DNA of 64,000 nucleotides from Hydractinia symbiolongicarpus (taxonomy: Eukaryota; Cnidaria; Hydrozoa; Anthoathecata; Hydractiniidae), in contig NC_079876.1 in the NCBI RefSeq assembly GCF_029227915.1, forward strand, positions 5,580,001 through 5,644,000, in the 5' to 3' direction. Numbering within the stretch: position 1 is the first letter of the stretch; every line of letters starts with the position of its first letter. Position numbers and translations under genes: made by a program. Below the pieces are notes generated by a model. It saw only the letters and a program-made list of their open reading frames with translations, searched no databases and was not told the DNA's origin. Positions 1 to 11,027 of this stretch are shown here, piece after piece.

Positions 1-108
1 TTAAAAAACCCTTTTTAAAACGAAAATCTTTTCACAAAACCGTTTTCGCTTCGGTTTATGACCTTTAGACAAAATAAAATTTAATTTGTTGCGACACAGT
101 AAACAAAC

Positions 109-2046
109 ATGGCGCCGCACTGTTCAAAATGTGGCAGCAAAGCTGAACCTACCCACAAGTGGTGCTGAAAATGTGGGGGCAACTAGAAAAAGATTTTGAG
201 AATAGCAAGGAAGATGACGGTTCAGAAACAATAACTCTTAAGCAGTTTACCACAACAAGTGAAAACAAGCGAAACTGGCTGTTGCGAAGAAAAATAAAGA
301 TCACCAAACGGCTACTAAGAACAAGAAATCCAAAAAAGAGAAACCAGTCTTTATTGAAGTGGGTTTAAAGAAACGAGAGCAATCTGTACTAAAAAGAATC
401 AGAGGTCGCTTGCCTGTTGAAGTATACGAAAGGTGTAATGTCATTGACTTAAAAGCAGCTGCTATTGAAAAATATGGGAACCACGACCAATATTTTTGTG
501 CGCTAGATGAATATGTTTTATTTTATCCAGACATGAGTGAAGTTGTTCTTTTACCAGGTAGTGGAAAAAGTTTTCGTTTGGATTTATATAAATCAGAGCT
601 TGGAAAGCCGTATGCCAAATGTGTATTTTATCTACGCTTAAACGCAGCATTCTTTCAACAAACAAATGATTCATTTGAGGATTCGCCTAAATTGTCAATG
701 AAAAACATTCTATCGTCTCAGTTCGACAATGAATCAGATGAAGATATTCCAGTTGTTTCAAATTTATATCCGGAATTATTCATGGAAAGAAATGATGAGG
801 ACAATAATGCAGCTGAAAATAATGAAGATATTAATAATATGTATTTTTCAAGTAATCAGAGTGCCATATTTTCAAATTCAAATGCTGTCACTAATACATC
901 CACACTTATAGAAGCTTCATTTTCAGAGAAACTATCCTTTCTTAAACAATTTTTTTCAATGGACACTGTGCCCATTGTTTTAAATATCCGTCGTCGAAAA
1001 GTATTTTCAGATGCTAGCTATGCAGAAACTTAAATTTATTTTAAAAATGGTGTACCCTCGTTCAAAGTAAACTTCATTGGAGATAACTTAACTGATGGAG
1101 ATGGCCCAAACAGAGAAAATTTTTCTTTGTTTTTTGAAGATGCTAAGAAACACATCATGCATTCTGGAGCCTCTGGACAATTTACATTTCTACACAATAC
1201 TGAAAAAATGAAAAGTGGAGAATTTTCTTTCTTTGGCAATATGGTTGCAATTGCTCTTATAAGTGATGTGCTGGCCCAAGATGTCTTCTCCCTTCTTGAA
1301 AGACTTATTTGACTCAAATGATGAAAAAATATTTCAACAAGTTGTGAGTATTTTTACAGAGCGATTTGATGCTGGTGTTACAAAACCATTTCTCAAGTTG
1401 GAAGAAAAAAATGCAATTATTGAAGATATATCTTATCACTATTGTTTGTCCAATTGCAGTGAAGAAATGCAAGCAGTGCATTAGGGTATTGATTTACTAG
1501 GATTGAAAACAATCTTACATGATCATTACACAGACAGTGTGAAAGAGTAATTAAACATTGTAGGCAAACAAACTTCACAAAATGTACTGTACTGAAAGTG
1601 TTTAAAAATGTGTCCTACACATTCAGTAATGGAGGTGACGAGATCGAAACTGAAAAAAGATCTAGAGAAGAAGATATAGTATACAAGTTCACAAACTTTG
1701 TTGACAGCTTAGATGTAGAGGACTTATGCTTGAAAACCATTGCAATCGATTCAGACAGCGATGAAGAAGAAGAAGATGCTTCTAATAAAAAATTGTTGAA
1801 AAAAATTTGACAAAAAGAATCTCTCTGATTTATTGCATACAGTTCTGCTCTGGTTCAAAACTGAAACTGTTTATGTACCCGGACAATGCTTCTCGTGGTA
1901 AAAGAACTGTTGTTAGTACTTGTGCGTTGGTGATTTCATTCCCTGTGACAGCCAGATATTGCGGAACATCAGAGGCTTTGAACGAGCATTTCTTTGACGA
2001 CATTGTGTCTTCACCTGGTTTCGGAAAGTTTTTGCGAAGCAATTGA
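109..2046 (+). pseudogene. HECT E3 ubiquitin-ligase-like gene, broken
   Basis: The first ATG (109) opens a C-x2-C-G zinc-ribbon-like start that is cut by TGA at 166. A 224-residue open stretch follows (359-1033) with an acidic, Asn-rich tail. After a TAA at 1031-1033 the same frame continues with FKVNFIGDNLTDGDGPNREN, which resembles the opening of a HECT domain. Further stops and frame changes fall near 1315, 1484, 1550 and 1810. The last open piece (1807-2046) carries STCALVISFP, which fits the C-lobe around the HECT catalytic cysteine. HECT ligases transfer ubiquitin through that cysteine. With at least four disabling changes this copy is dead. The family call rests on order and motifs, not on a search; a multi-copy G2E3-like family is the likely source. 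Confidence 0.6.
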
Positions 2047-5000
2047 GCTTTGCGAGCGAAGCTAAATTGTGGAGCACGTTTGCTACACGCAAGGTATACC
2101 AAGAGAATTATTGAGATTCTCAAAATTTCGATAGAAAAAAAGTCATATAAAATCAGCGTAAAGAAATAGGACTGATATTTTTGCACATACAGCTAGGGTA
2201 TTTTTTTTCTAATAAAACAAATAAGTTTGCACCGAGGGGTTAAAGTATAAGTTTAGTAAAAAATGCAATAAGTACGGCTCGTACCCCCCACCCCCGGATT
2301 TTGACCCCCCCCCCCCGTCGTTTGGTCCAGATTATACGTCCGCCGAGCTTGAACACACAAAGAGGAATATGCCGTGAACAAGAAACGGTAGTCGGCATAT
2401 TAGACACGTATATTTTACAGACCCAAAATGTGCCTTATTTCTTTGTATTATAGCTAATTATTGTATAAATAATTAATTAATTATTTTGCAATTTTGCTTC
2501 TAATACTATTATAGTTGTATTTTAATGAAACATAATAGTATTAAAACGGTTTTCTTCTTTTGAAATAATTTATTGCTAGTCCTGTTCCTAATCGACTTTA
2601 CTTGTGTATTTTAAGCCTTTTTGGTGCTGTGCTTTTTCTGGATATTTTAGTTGGATTGGAAAGCCCCTGTGTAAGGTACCCTTTTCTAAAGAAATATTGA
2701 AGTAATTTGTACAATTATAACGCGCCGAGCTGTGTTTTATTTTATTGTTTCTAAGAAGATGTAAGAATACAATATTATCAATTTTAATTGGTTTTATCCA
2801 AATCAAGGTAAGGCTTAATCACACGAAAGGTAGCTAGAGCTCAGTTTTGTATAAAAGAATTAAAAGTAATTTGTAGAATACATATGGAGAAGCTGTATTA
2901 CTACCTAACTGATAGCCAGATATAGGAAAAGCTGTAGCTAGGGCGCAGACAAAACAAATAGCTCTGGGTGCTAGAGTGAGCTGACCAACCGTTTTTTATC
3001 ACAGTTTTTTATTTATTATATAAGTAACCTGTTACAGTAATTAAAAAAAAATATCCACTTTTGCTATCAAACCAACAGCAATGTAATTGTCAATAGGAAT
3101 TAGTTGTCCGTACACCCTCCCTGAGAACAAGGTATTAAAACATTAAAACTGTCATTAAACAGAACTTCAAGGATGCCCAAGCCGCACACGTCCTCTAAAC
3201 GGCGTGGCCATCTTCGAGACTGCTTGTAATTTTAGAACAAGGGTGCTGATACGCTGCATACGCTGAAAAACGTGCAGGCGTTTTTGGGTAAGTTTAGCGT
3301 TTAGCAAAAAAATTGAAGTATTCACCCGAAAAAACCTGCATAGACCATAAAATAAACTATGTGGTAGTAAAGTTCTTAAAAGAACTGTTTTTGATGATTT
3401 TTGATAAAATTTACTTTATAAATAACTTTTAAACTTTATTAAATCCTTTCTCTTAAAGCATCTTTTTCCAACTATCGTCCACAAGGTATGTTACAAGGAA
3501 TTGAATTTTGGAAATGCTCCAGGCAAGTTTGGGAAAGTGTGGGCGGTTTTGGAAGACAATCACAATTCAATTGGAAAAGTTGCCCGAACTCGCCATTATA
3601 TATGTGGCCGTTTGCAGCTTATTGACACCCTCTTATTTTAGAATATTCTCAGGAATAATAGGCCAAGAGAAATTATATCAGAGTTTCTTGTCACCCACCC
3701 ACGTGTGTTTAAGAACAACCACATAACAAACTTCATTACTTTTTAAATTATTTGTGTAAAAATTACTATTTAATTCACGATAAACCGTCCTATCCAAGGT
3801 GCTTTTCTATTAGTGCTGAATTTAATAATTGACATGATTCAGCATAGTTTTTAAAAGGGTCTGAGTCCAAAATATGATTGCCAAAGTTCAGCACTTGTAA
3901 TATTTGTGTATTTGTGTACTCAGCTTCTAAAACACACACAAGAGACATTATAATTTCCTCTGGGTGATTACATTAATGTTGGTTGAAAAAAAACTGAATG
4001 ATGAGAAGCATATGTTGTTGAATGGGTCCAGGACAATAAACTTATTTAATTTTCCTTGGCCTTGCATCAATCAAATTCTGAAAAAATAAACACTTCTAAA
4101 ATGATTTTGTCAGATTTGGAAACTGTTGGTATGGTTGGAACTTTGCATATAAAATTAGTAAAATTGCCAAATTGTTTAGTTTTTTTCTTTTATACTTTTC
4201 CGAATTAGCCTTAATTATTTATGAGATGAAAAACAGTGCTTTCAATTCCATTGACTTGGCCATCCCTTAAAGGCACTGGAAGCTTCACTATATGAAAATG
4301 TTTTCTTTTTCTTTTAGATTGTGTACAATGGGAGTGAGTGATGTAATCTTCTAATGCGTGTGGTGAAAAGAAGGCGAAACCGTTATTGTTTTTCTGCCCA
4401 AATTTGAAGCTATTTAATAAATCTTGATAAAGTTAAAAAACTGTTTTGATTTGTTTGTTTTTGTTTTAATTGTTTCCCGTGAGTTTTCGAAATTCGTTCC
4501 AGCAGATTCTGTGGCTTCTACTGCCGGTATTTTTACGTGATAAAAATACTGTTTTGTTGTAAGGTCATTTACGAAATCGTTAACGTTAGGACCAACTTCT
4601 TCGGGTTGCACAACTCGATGTATTACATATCTTTCGGAATACTGCTAAAAGTGCAATTTTGTATTGCGCTCTTTACTTTTATCATTCTGTGGGAACATGC
4701 GGTATATACAAAAGTTTAACACGCGTTATTCGTTTTTGTTAGTTTCGCGTAATCTAATTTTCTCGCACATTTTAAAAAGAATATCCCACGCTCATCAAAT
4801 ACTCGCGCGGTCTATTCGCCAAAAAAACATGTTTTTGCGCAACGAATTGTTCTGCAGAGTGTTCATTTTCCTACCTCGTCCCCATGGTTCTTCTAAATGA
4901 TATTCAATTTTGATGTATTTCGGAAGATGTTAGCGCCAAAGAAACAAGAAGCGCTAGGGACAAAGTATTGGATAGTTTAATTTTGCTTGCAACTTGCGAA

Positions 5001-5399
5001 ATGCTTCGCAACCTTTTATTAATTTCTAGTAAATTTTAGGCATTTTTAGTTTTAATTTGATATTTTGTTTCTGGAAATATTAATTTTATATGTTACTGAT
5101 CCTATTTTATTTAGCTTGAAATAGGAATCTGTTTTTATTATATATACATATATACTTGCATACTGGCTATCAATTGCTAATTTTTTTTTTTTTATGAAAA
5201 TATTTTTTTCTGTCAACGTTCTGTTTTATTGTTTTCCTTGCTTGCTTCTGTTTCTCTAAGAATAAAAATACAATGTGCACAATGTGATAAACAGTTTACA
5301 TTGAAACATATACAGTATTATCTCTCTGGAGTCTTTATTTTTATGTTATATACAAGATAATATATTTTTAGCTATCACAGAGTTCAATAACACATTTTA
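2047..5399. other. Non-coding stretch with C-runs and one hairpin
   Basis: I see no supportable gene. A run of C tracts lies at about 2287-2324. A perfect 9-bp inverted repeat (AATATGCCG at 2366-2374, CGGCATATT at 2393-2401) could fold as a hairpin. The rest is AT-rich. The open stretch at 3508-3726 has no motif I recognise. Confidence 0.5.
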
Positions 5400-6220
5400 G
5401 TAACTTTCTTGCTTCCATCCAGTTTGTTGGAGGATGATTTAGTTGTTTTTTATTCACCACATAATTGAAATGCTCAAAAATATCTGCATCTGAAGCCAAA
5501 TATGGTTCGGCCTAAGAAATTACATCCCTCTGCTGTATCAAATGATCTAGGTGATCGCTGCTGATTTTGATACCCATATCTTTGTGACCAGGTAATGCTG
5601 GAGCGTAATAAAGTACATCAGGGATCCCTGGTGTTGTATCATGCCTTGAACGCCTAATATAATGCTTGTTCCATTGATGTACAATATAGTTTAGCTGATT
5701 CTAGAAAAATTTTGAATAAACAAACCAGACACAATCTGCGTGAATTAGATTTCCAAGCATCAAAATACCTGTATCCACCAATTCTCTAAAGTAATCAATA
5801 ACCCATACTGTAAAAGACTTTTTGCAATAACACCCCCAAGCCTCAATTCGCCGATTTGCTGGAGATATGACGTATCGATGGGCGTTTTTATATTTCGCCA
5901 AGTAGCATTGAGCGTCTGCCATCACGCAGTTCTCTGTACCGCAGTCTGTACGAAGCAGTTTAGGGCACAACTTAAATTCTTCAATTGATTTTAGGTAGTA
6001 ATAAGCTGTAACAAAAGGATTGTTGTTGCTACGCTTTCAGTCATATTATTTTGCGCGAAAAACCATCTATACAACCATGTATTGGTAGGGCGTACGGTTT
6101 CAGCTTATCGTACCCGTCCACGTGCCAACAGGAATTTGGACCTTCTGACTTGTAAACACGGCGGTTTAAACGACAAGCCCTTTTTTGTGCTGTGCCGTCT
6201 GGATCAATACTTCTAAGTAG
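5400..6220 (-). pseudogene. DDE integrase-core-like gene, decayed
   Basis: Reading the minus strand from about 6220 down, conceptual translation gives WHVDGYDKLKPYALPIHGC and then DGFSRKII followed by TGA where a tryptophan would be expected. An open stretch (5970-5701) follows with LRTDCGTEN, AHRYVISPANRRIEAWG and GNLIHADCVWF. A C-terminal remnant down to about 5430 includes VHQWNKHYIRRSR and GIPDVLYYAPALPGH. The three acidic blocks (HVD, TDCGTE, RIE) fit a DDE integrase/transposase core of the kind found in many uncharacterised cnidarian and fish repeat proteins. The premature stop and further breaks mark it as a pseudogene. It ends about 420 bp before the Polinton and is a separate element. 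Confidence 0.65.
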
Positions 6221-6639
6221 AAAACATTGTTAATAAGAAAAATAAAGCACTGCTTATGAATGCATTGTAGGAACAATGTCATTTTTAATTAATTTTCAGT
6301 TTCTTCGAAAAAAAAATTCCTTTTGCAAACAAAATTTCTTATTTCTTACAAAGATTTTAAACTTTTTTTTCGGATTTTAAGTTTATGTGCAAAACATTGG
6401 GTTTCTCTGGAAGAATTTCAGTTTTGTAAAGAAATATTCGCTTTTCTTAATAGATTTTGGGTTTTCCTCTAATATTTTAGGTTTTCCTGTAACATTTTAG
6501 GTTTCTTATAAAGTTTTTCGGTTTGGCCTCTCTCGGCTTCCGTAAATACCGTTAGAAAAGCAAAATTCTATTTCAGGTGATATATATTTCTTAGTCCGAA
6601 ATCTCTGATGTTCTTAATAATAATGTTCTTATAACAAAT
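6221..6639. other. T-rich stretch with degenerate short repeats
   Basis: No gene is visible. At about 6380-6520 there is a degenerate tandem series built on ATTTTAGGTTTTCCT-like units. It ends next to the Polinton target site. Confidence 0.4.
6635..6639. repeat. Left flank CAAAT, candidate Polinton target duplication
   Basis: CAAAT abuts the left TIR and is matched by CAAAT directly after the right TIR at 21157-21161. Polintons usually make 6-bp duplications; here only five bases match (sixth base a versus t), so either this is a 5-bp duplication or one base has mutated. Confidence 0.65.
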
Positions 6640-7137
6640 ACACAATGAAAACGGAGCTCTCTAGGACACTTTCGACTTATCGCCGTTTTTCACTTAAAAC
6701 CCTAATTTCAAGGGTCTGAGACAGCACTGTTACCTCGCTATATTGATCCTCTAGCGCACTCACCGTTTTCCACCCAAACCCCAATTTCAAGAGCCTGAGA
6801 CAGCACTGTTTCCTCGCTATATTGATCCTCTGCGCAAAGGGGTCAATACCGCGGGCAATTACCGCTGTGCTGCAGCACTCTCGTACGAACGCAATGTTGT
6901 CACCCTGGTTGGGGTCACAACATAAAATAAATGTCCAGCGTCCCAGAAAATTTTTTTTACAACATATAATAAAGCAATGAGTTTCTTTAGAAATGCAATT
7001 AGTAAATTATATAGCGCTGTCTCAGCGCCAGTGGCAGCAACACGTGATGCACTCGCAGAGAGATTGCAGAGTGTGCGTGAAACTGTTTCTTTATTATACC
7101 ACAAGGCTAAGGAGAGGCTTGGTTACGGTCAAGCCCT
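6640..7137 (+). repeat. Left terminal inverted repeat
   Basis: Inverted match to 20663-21156, starting ACACAATGAAAACGG and ending GGTTACGGTCAAGCCCT. The two copies differ by a few changes, including a T-run before the ATG at 6977. It contains two ~80-bp direct subrepeats, the start codon at 6977 and the first ~54 codons of the gene. In protein-primed replicons the TIR ends serve as replication origins; that role here is inferred. Confidence 0.95.
6683..6841 (+). repeat. Two 80-bp direct subrepeats in the left TIR
   Basis: Units start at 6683 and 6763 (period 80). Both contain GAGACAGCACTGTT, then CTCGCTATATTGATCCTCT. The same pair is mirrored in the right TIR at about 20955-21113. The position between the DNA end and the terminal genes suits a replication or promoter element; function is inferred. 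Confidence 0.8.
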
Positions 7138-7477
7138 GAGGAAGACTGTCGAAGACGCTGTTGTGGAAGAAGAACAAGTGGAAGAAGTGGATCACAGTGC
7201 TGTTGAAACGGAAGGTGGATTTGATGGTAATTATCGACATTTCCGAAGTGAGGGAACACCAGAAAGTCAAGTGGTGAGTATTGAACAGTACCTGGATCAA
7301 CAGAAACAACACGTGGAGAAAGTCATCACAGACTTGCAAAACACTAGGCAGAATTGGAAGTTTCAACTGAATCTCGTGGTGGAGTTTGTGCACAGGGAAA
7401 ATCCTTCTGCAAGTTCACAAAACCAATATGGAGTGAAGCTGTCACACTCATGGAAGGAAGCGACATCGAAGAATTGA
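6977..7477 (+). CDS. N-terminal part of Polinton PolB, begins in the TIR
   Basis: This frame starts at an ATG preceded by AATAAAGCA. The first 54 residues (MSFFRNAISKLYSAVSAPVA and on to GYGQAL) lie in the TIR and are repeated at the start of the right-end gene. A Glu/Val-rich acidic linker follows, then a segment of about 80 residues (HFRSEGTPESQVVSIEQYLD onward) of the type that normally runs unbroken into Polinton PolB. Here the frame ends at 7477 while the polymerase continues in the -1 frame, overlapping it. So this is best read as the 5' part of PolB cut off by a frame break between about 7390 and 7450, not as a separate gene. Whether the break is a mutation, an assembly error or a recoding site is unknown. 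The opening helix is amphipathic and Ala-rich. Confidence 0.75.
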   Translation: MSFFRNAISKLYSAVSAPVAATRDALAERLQSVRETVSLLYHKAKERLGYGQALRKTVEDAVVEEEQVEEVDHSAVETEGGFDGNYRHFRSEGTPESQVVSIEQYLDQQKQHVEKVITDLQNTRQNWKFQLNLVVEFVHRENPSASSQNQYGVKLSHSWKEATSKN

Positions 7478-10400
7478 TCGAAGAGATGTATAAAAACCTG
7501 CTAAAACGCTTTGAAATGACATCGGAGAAACTCAAAAAAAGCGACTACATCTTCAACCGAATCACAGAAATGACGTATCACTGCCACATGATTGACCTCA
7601 TGAGAGGTAGATCATGGTTCAAGACACCCGAATGGCTGCAAAAAAAGCACTGCATCATCAATCCCAAAAATGAAGACGAACAGTGCTTCAAATGGGCCGT
7701 CATTGCAGCCCTCCATTTTGATAGCATTGGAGCACATCCTGAGCGCATCTCGAAGCTCAAACCATTTGTTGAACAGTACAATTGGAGTGGCATCGAGTTC
7801 CCAACTCCCAACACACACTGGAAAAAGTTTGAAAGGCAAAACCCCAACGTGGCGCTGAATGTCTACTTTTCTGAAGAAGATTTTCAGGTCAGACAGGCAT
7901 ATGTTTCGAAACATAACACGACACGTAAAAAGGTGGCAGATGTGCTAATCATTCAAGAAGGAGGGAAAAAGCACTACGTTGCCATTAAAAGATACTCTGC
8001 GCTCATGCGCGGTTTATCATCTAGACATCGAGGTGATCATTACTGTCGAAACTGCATGCACGGATTCCGCAGTCAAGAGACACGAGACAATCACATGAAA
8101 GTGTGCATGGACCATGATTTTTGCGAGATTGTCATGCCTGAAGAAGGAACAGTCCTCAAACACGAAGATGGGCAAAAGTTGCTCAGAATGCCATTTGTCA
8201 TCTATGCAGACACAGAATGTATCTTGGAACCTGTTCAAGGTTGTGATGGAGACCCTGAAAAATCACACACCAGAGACGTCAGCAAGCATGTGGCTTCAGG
8301 ATATGCCTTCATGACCAAATTTGCACATGGAAAAGTTGAAGAATCATCCGACTGCTATCGTGGAAAAGACTGCATGGAAAGGTTTTGCAAGGGACTTAGA
8401 GATCAAGTCAATAGAGCTATCAGGCATCCACAGAAGAAGATTATCCCGTTGACCCACGAAGAGAAAGAAGCCCACAAGTCTGCAAAAAGATGCTTCATTT
8501 GCGAAGGAGTGTTCAAGAAGAACAACGAAGACATTACAATGCGCAAAGTTCGAGATCACTGTCACTACACTGGTCAGTATCGAGGAGCTGCACACAGTTC
8601 GTGCAACCTAAAATATCGCATCCCCAACGAGATTCCGGTGGTCATGCACAATCGCTCACGGTATGACGATCACATCATCATCAAGCAACTGGCCAGGGAA
8701 TTCAAAAGCCACGAGTTTAAATGTCTGGGTGAAAACAGCGAAAAATACATTAGCTTCTCCATCAAGCAATCCGTCACATTTCAAGGAAAAGACGGCGAGC
8801 CGCTGAAGCAGATGAAGAAGAACAAAAAAACCAACCAAATGAAAGAAGTGGAAATCAACACGACCTGCAAAATCAAGTTCATCAATAGCTGCAGGTTCAT
8901 GCAAAGCTCACTGTCAAGCCTTGTGGATAATTTAGCTGGAACCAACAGTGAAAGTGTCAGCTGCAACGACTGCAAATCAAACATGGAACTCATCGAGATT
9001 GACTCAGAGTACAAGGCGCAATTCAAGTGCCAAACCTGTTACTGCTCTTACAAGACGGTGGAACTGAATGAACGTTCCATGAAGAAGAAATTTTCCAACA
9101 CATTGAAGCATGCAAAGGGCAATGACGAGCACTTTAAACTTTTGCTGCGCAAGGGTGTTTACCCCTACGAATACATGGATGCGTGGGAGCGTTTTGAAGA
9201 GACAGCACTTCCTCCAAAAGCACAATTTTACAGCAGCTTGAACCTTGAAAACATCACCGAAAACGACTACAAGCATGCTCAAAAGGTGTGGAAGGCTTTC
9301 AACATCAAAAACCTTGGGGAGTACCACGATCTCTACGTGATGAGCGACACGCTTCTTTTAGCAGACGTTTTTGAAAATTTTCGAGACACTTGTCAAAACA
9401 TCTACGAGCTTGATCCAGCGTATTTTTACACTGCTCCAGGCCTCGCATGGCAAGCAGCTCTAAAAGTGACGGGTCAGGTGCTCGAGCTTCTGTCAGACAT
9501 CGACATGCTACTGATGGTTGAAAAGGGGCTCAGAGGTGGTATTTGCCAAGCAATCAAGCGCCATGCTAAGGCGAACAATCCGTACATGGGGGAATTGTTT
9601 GATGTCAACCTGTTGATCTCGTATCTGCTGTACATCGATGCCAACAAACTGTACGGAGGTGCCATGTCACAAAAGCTGCCAACACACGGCTTTAAGTGGC
9701 GTGAAGACCTCGAAAATTTTACTCAAGCTTTTATAGAAAATTATAAAAATGGAGATGATGGCTATTTTCTTGAAGTGGATGTCCACTACCCGAAAAAGCT
9801 GCACAAACTCCACAACGACCTTCCATTCTTACCTGAAAAGATGCGTCTGAACAACGACTGTGAAAAGTTGACGTGCAATGTGTTTGACAAGGAAAAATAC
9901 GTGCTGCACATTCGCAAATTGCAGCAGGCACTGCAGCATGGATTGGTTCTCACCAAGGTGCACCGAGTCATTGAGTTCAAGCAAAGTGCTTGGCTGAAGC
10001 CCTACATTGACTTGAACACAAAGCTGCGAAAGGATGCCAAAAATGACTTTGAGAAAGACTTTTTTAAGCTGATGAATAATAGCGTGTTTGGCAAGACCAT
10101 GGAGAACGTTCGCAAGCACGGTGACATCAAACTGGTGACAACGGAATGGAGGCGCAAGAAGCTCGCATCAGTTCCAAATTATCACAGCACATCAAGATTT
10201 GACAAGAAATTTGTGGCAATGGAAATGAACAAAGTGAAGGTCGTCATGAACAAACCTGTCTACCTCGGCCTCTCCATCTTGGACTTTAGCAAACTCACGA
10301 TGTATAAGTTTCACTATGACTACATCAAGCCGAAGTTTGGTGCAGGCGCAGAGCTTTGCTACATGGACACAGATAGTTTCGTCTACCACATCAAAACAGA

Positions 10401-10902
10401 CGATGTCTATAAAGATATCGCAGGTGACGTTGAATCAAGGTTTGACACATCGAATTACAGTCCCGAAGACAAACTTTCCTTGCCTATTGGCAAAAACAAG
10501 AAAAAATTGTGCTTAATGAAGGATGAACTTGGTGGCAAAATCATGATCGAATTTGTTGCATTGAGGTCAAAAATGTATGCGTACAAGACACTCGAAGGAT
10601 ACGTGCAAAAGAAGGCAAAAGGTACAAAAAAGTGTGTCGTCAAGAAACAGATCACGTTCGCAGACTATTTGAACAGCCTGCAGACCTATCAAAATTTGTA
10701 TCGCACGCAACTGAGATTTACCAGTCGAAAACACGAGATTTTCACTGAAAAGCTGAACAAAATTGCGCTAAGTGTTGATGATGACAAGCGACTTCAAGCT
10801 CAAGGTGGGTTCACCTTTGCACATGGAAGCAGTCCTGGATTGGTTTGCAAGCAAGAATTGCTCACCAGGGTGTGGCATCCCGACCATGTTAAACTGTTTT
10901 GA
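7450..10902 (+). CDS. POLB: Protein-primed DNA polymerase B
   Basis: Family B, protein-primed polymerase (DNA_pol_B_2 type) that would copy the element from its TIR ends. Residues are counted from the ATG at 7450; the frame is open from 7354 without an ATG. Order: Cys/His finger YCRNCMHGF to KVC (198-219); exonuclease I with D254 and E256 (YADTECIL); an endonuclease-VII-like Cys/His block (C348, C351, DHCH ~370, C~385); exonuclease II RYDDHII (D406); exonuclease III YVMSDTLLLAD (D633); polymerase A YIDANKLYGG (D730); polymerase B NNSVFGKTMEN (~876-886); polymerase C MDTDS (D973, D975). All catalytic acids are present. The C-terminus ends naturally at GLVCKQELLTRVWHP. The frame break just upstream separates it from its TIR-encoded N-terminus, so the protein may not be made at full length. 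Confidence 0.95.
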   Translation: MEGSDIEELIEEMYKNLLKRFEMTSEKLKKSDYIFNRITEMTYHCHMIDLMRGRSWFKTPEWLQKKHCIINPKNEDEQCFKWAVIAALHFDSIGAHPERISKLKPFVEQYNWSGIEFPTPNTHWKKFERQNPNVALNVYFSEEDFQVRQAYVSKHNTTRKKVADVLIIQEGGKKHYVAIKRYSALMRGLSSRHRGDHYCRNCMHGFRSQETRDNHMKVCMDHDFCEIVMPEEGTVLKHEDGQKLLRMPFVIYADTECILEPVQGCDGDPEKSHTRDVSKHVASGYAFMTKFAHGKVEESSDCYRGKDCMERFCKGLRDQVNRAIRHPQKKIIPLTHEEKEAHKSAKRCFICEGVFKKNNEDITMRKVRDHCHYTGQYRGAAHSSCNLKYRIPNEIPVVMHNRSRYDDHIIIKQLAREFKSHEFKCLGENSEKYISFSIKQSVTFQGKDGEPLKQMKKNKKTNQMKEVEINTTCKIKFINSCRFMQSSLSSLVDNLAGTNSESVSCNDCKSNMELIEIDSEYKAQFKCQTCYCSYKTVELNERSMKKKFSNTLKHAKGNDEHFKLLLRKGVYPYEYMDAWERFEETALPPKAQFYSSLNLENITENDYKHAQKVWKAFNIKNLGEYHDLYVMSDTLLLADVFENFRDTCQNIYELDPAYFYTAPGLAWQAALKVTGQVLELLSDIDMLLMVEKGLRGGICQAIKRHAKANNPYMGELFDVNLLISYLLYIDANKLYGGAMSQKLPTHGFKWREDLENFTQAFIENYKNGDDGYFLEVDVHYPKKLHKLHNDLPFLPEKMRLNNDCEKLTCNVFDKEKYVLHIRKLQQALQHGLVLTKVHRVIEFKQSAWLKPYIDLNTKLRKDAKNDFEKDFFKLMNNSVFGKTMENVRKHGDIKLVTTEWRRKKLASVPNYHSTSRFDKKFVAMEMNKVKVVMNKPVYLGLSILDFSKLTMYKFHYDYIKPKFGAGAELCYMDTDSFVYHIKTDDVYKDIAGDVESRFDTSNYSPEDKLSLPIGKNKKKLCLMKDELGGKIMIEFVALRSKMYAYKTLEGYVQKKAKGTKKCVVKKQITFADYLNSLQTYQNLYRTQLRFTSRKHEIFTEKLNKIALSVDDDKRLQAQGGFTFAHGSSPGLVCKQELLTRVWHPDHVKLF

Positions 10903-11027
10903 GTCTCGCGGGATGCTTCAAAAATTTATTTGCATCTCACACGTCTCAGTGTTTTCAAAATGTCAAAATTTTCTGTTTCAAACGTTGCATTCAGCATGGT
11001 CTTGATCACGAAAATGCATTAATAAAA

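Noticed and set aside
3508-3726. 72-residue open frame
   Set aside because: No recognisable motif, and other frames are equally plausible over part of it; too little to call a gene.
7094-9327. Many minus-strand open frames under PolB
   Set aside because: They mirror the codon bias of PolB and have no motifs.
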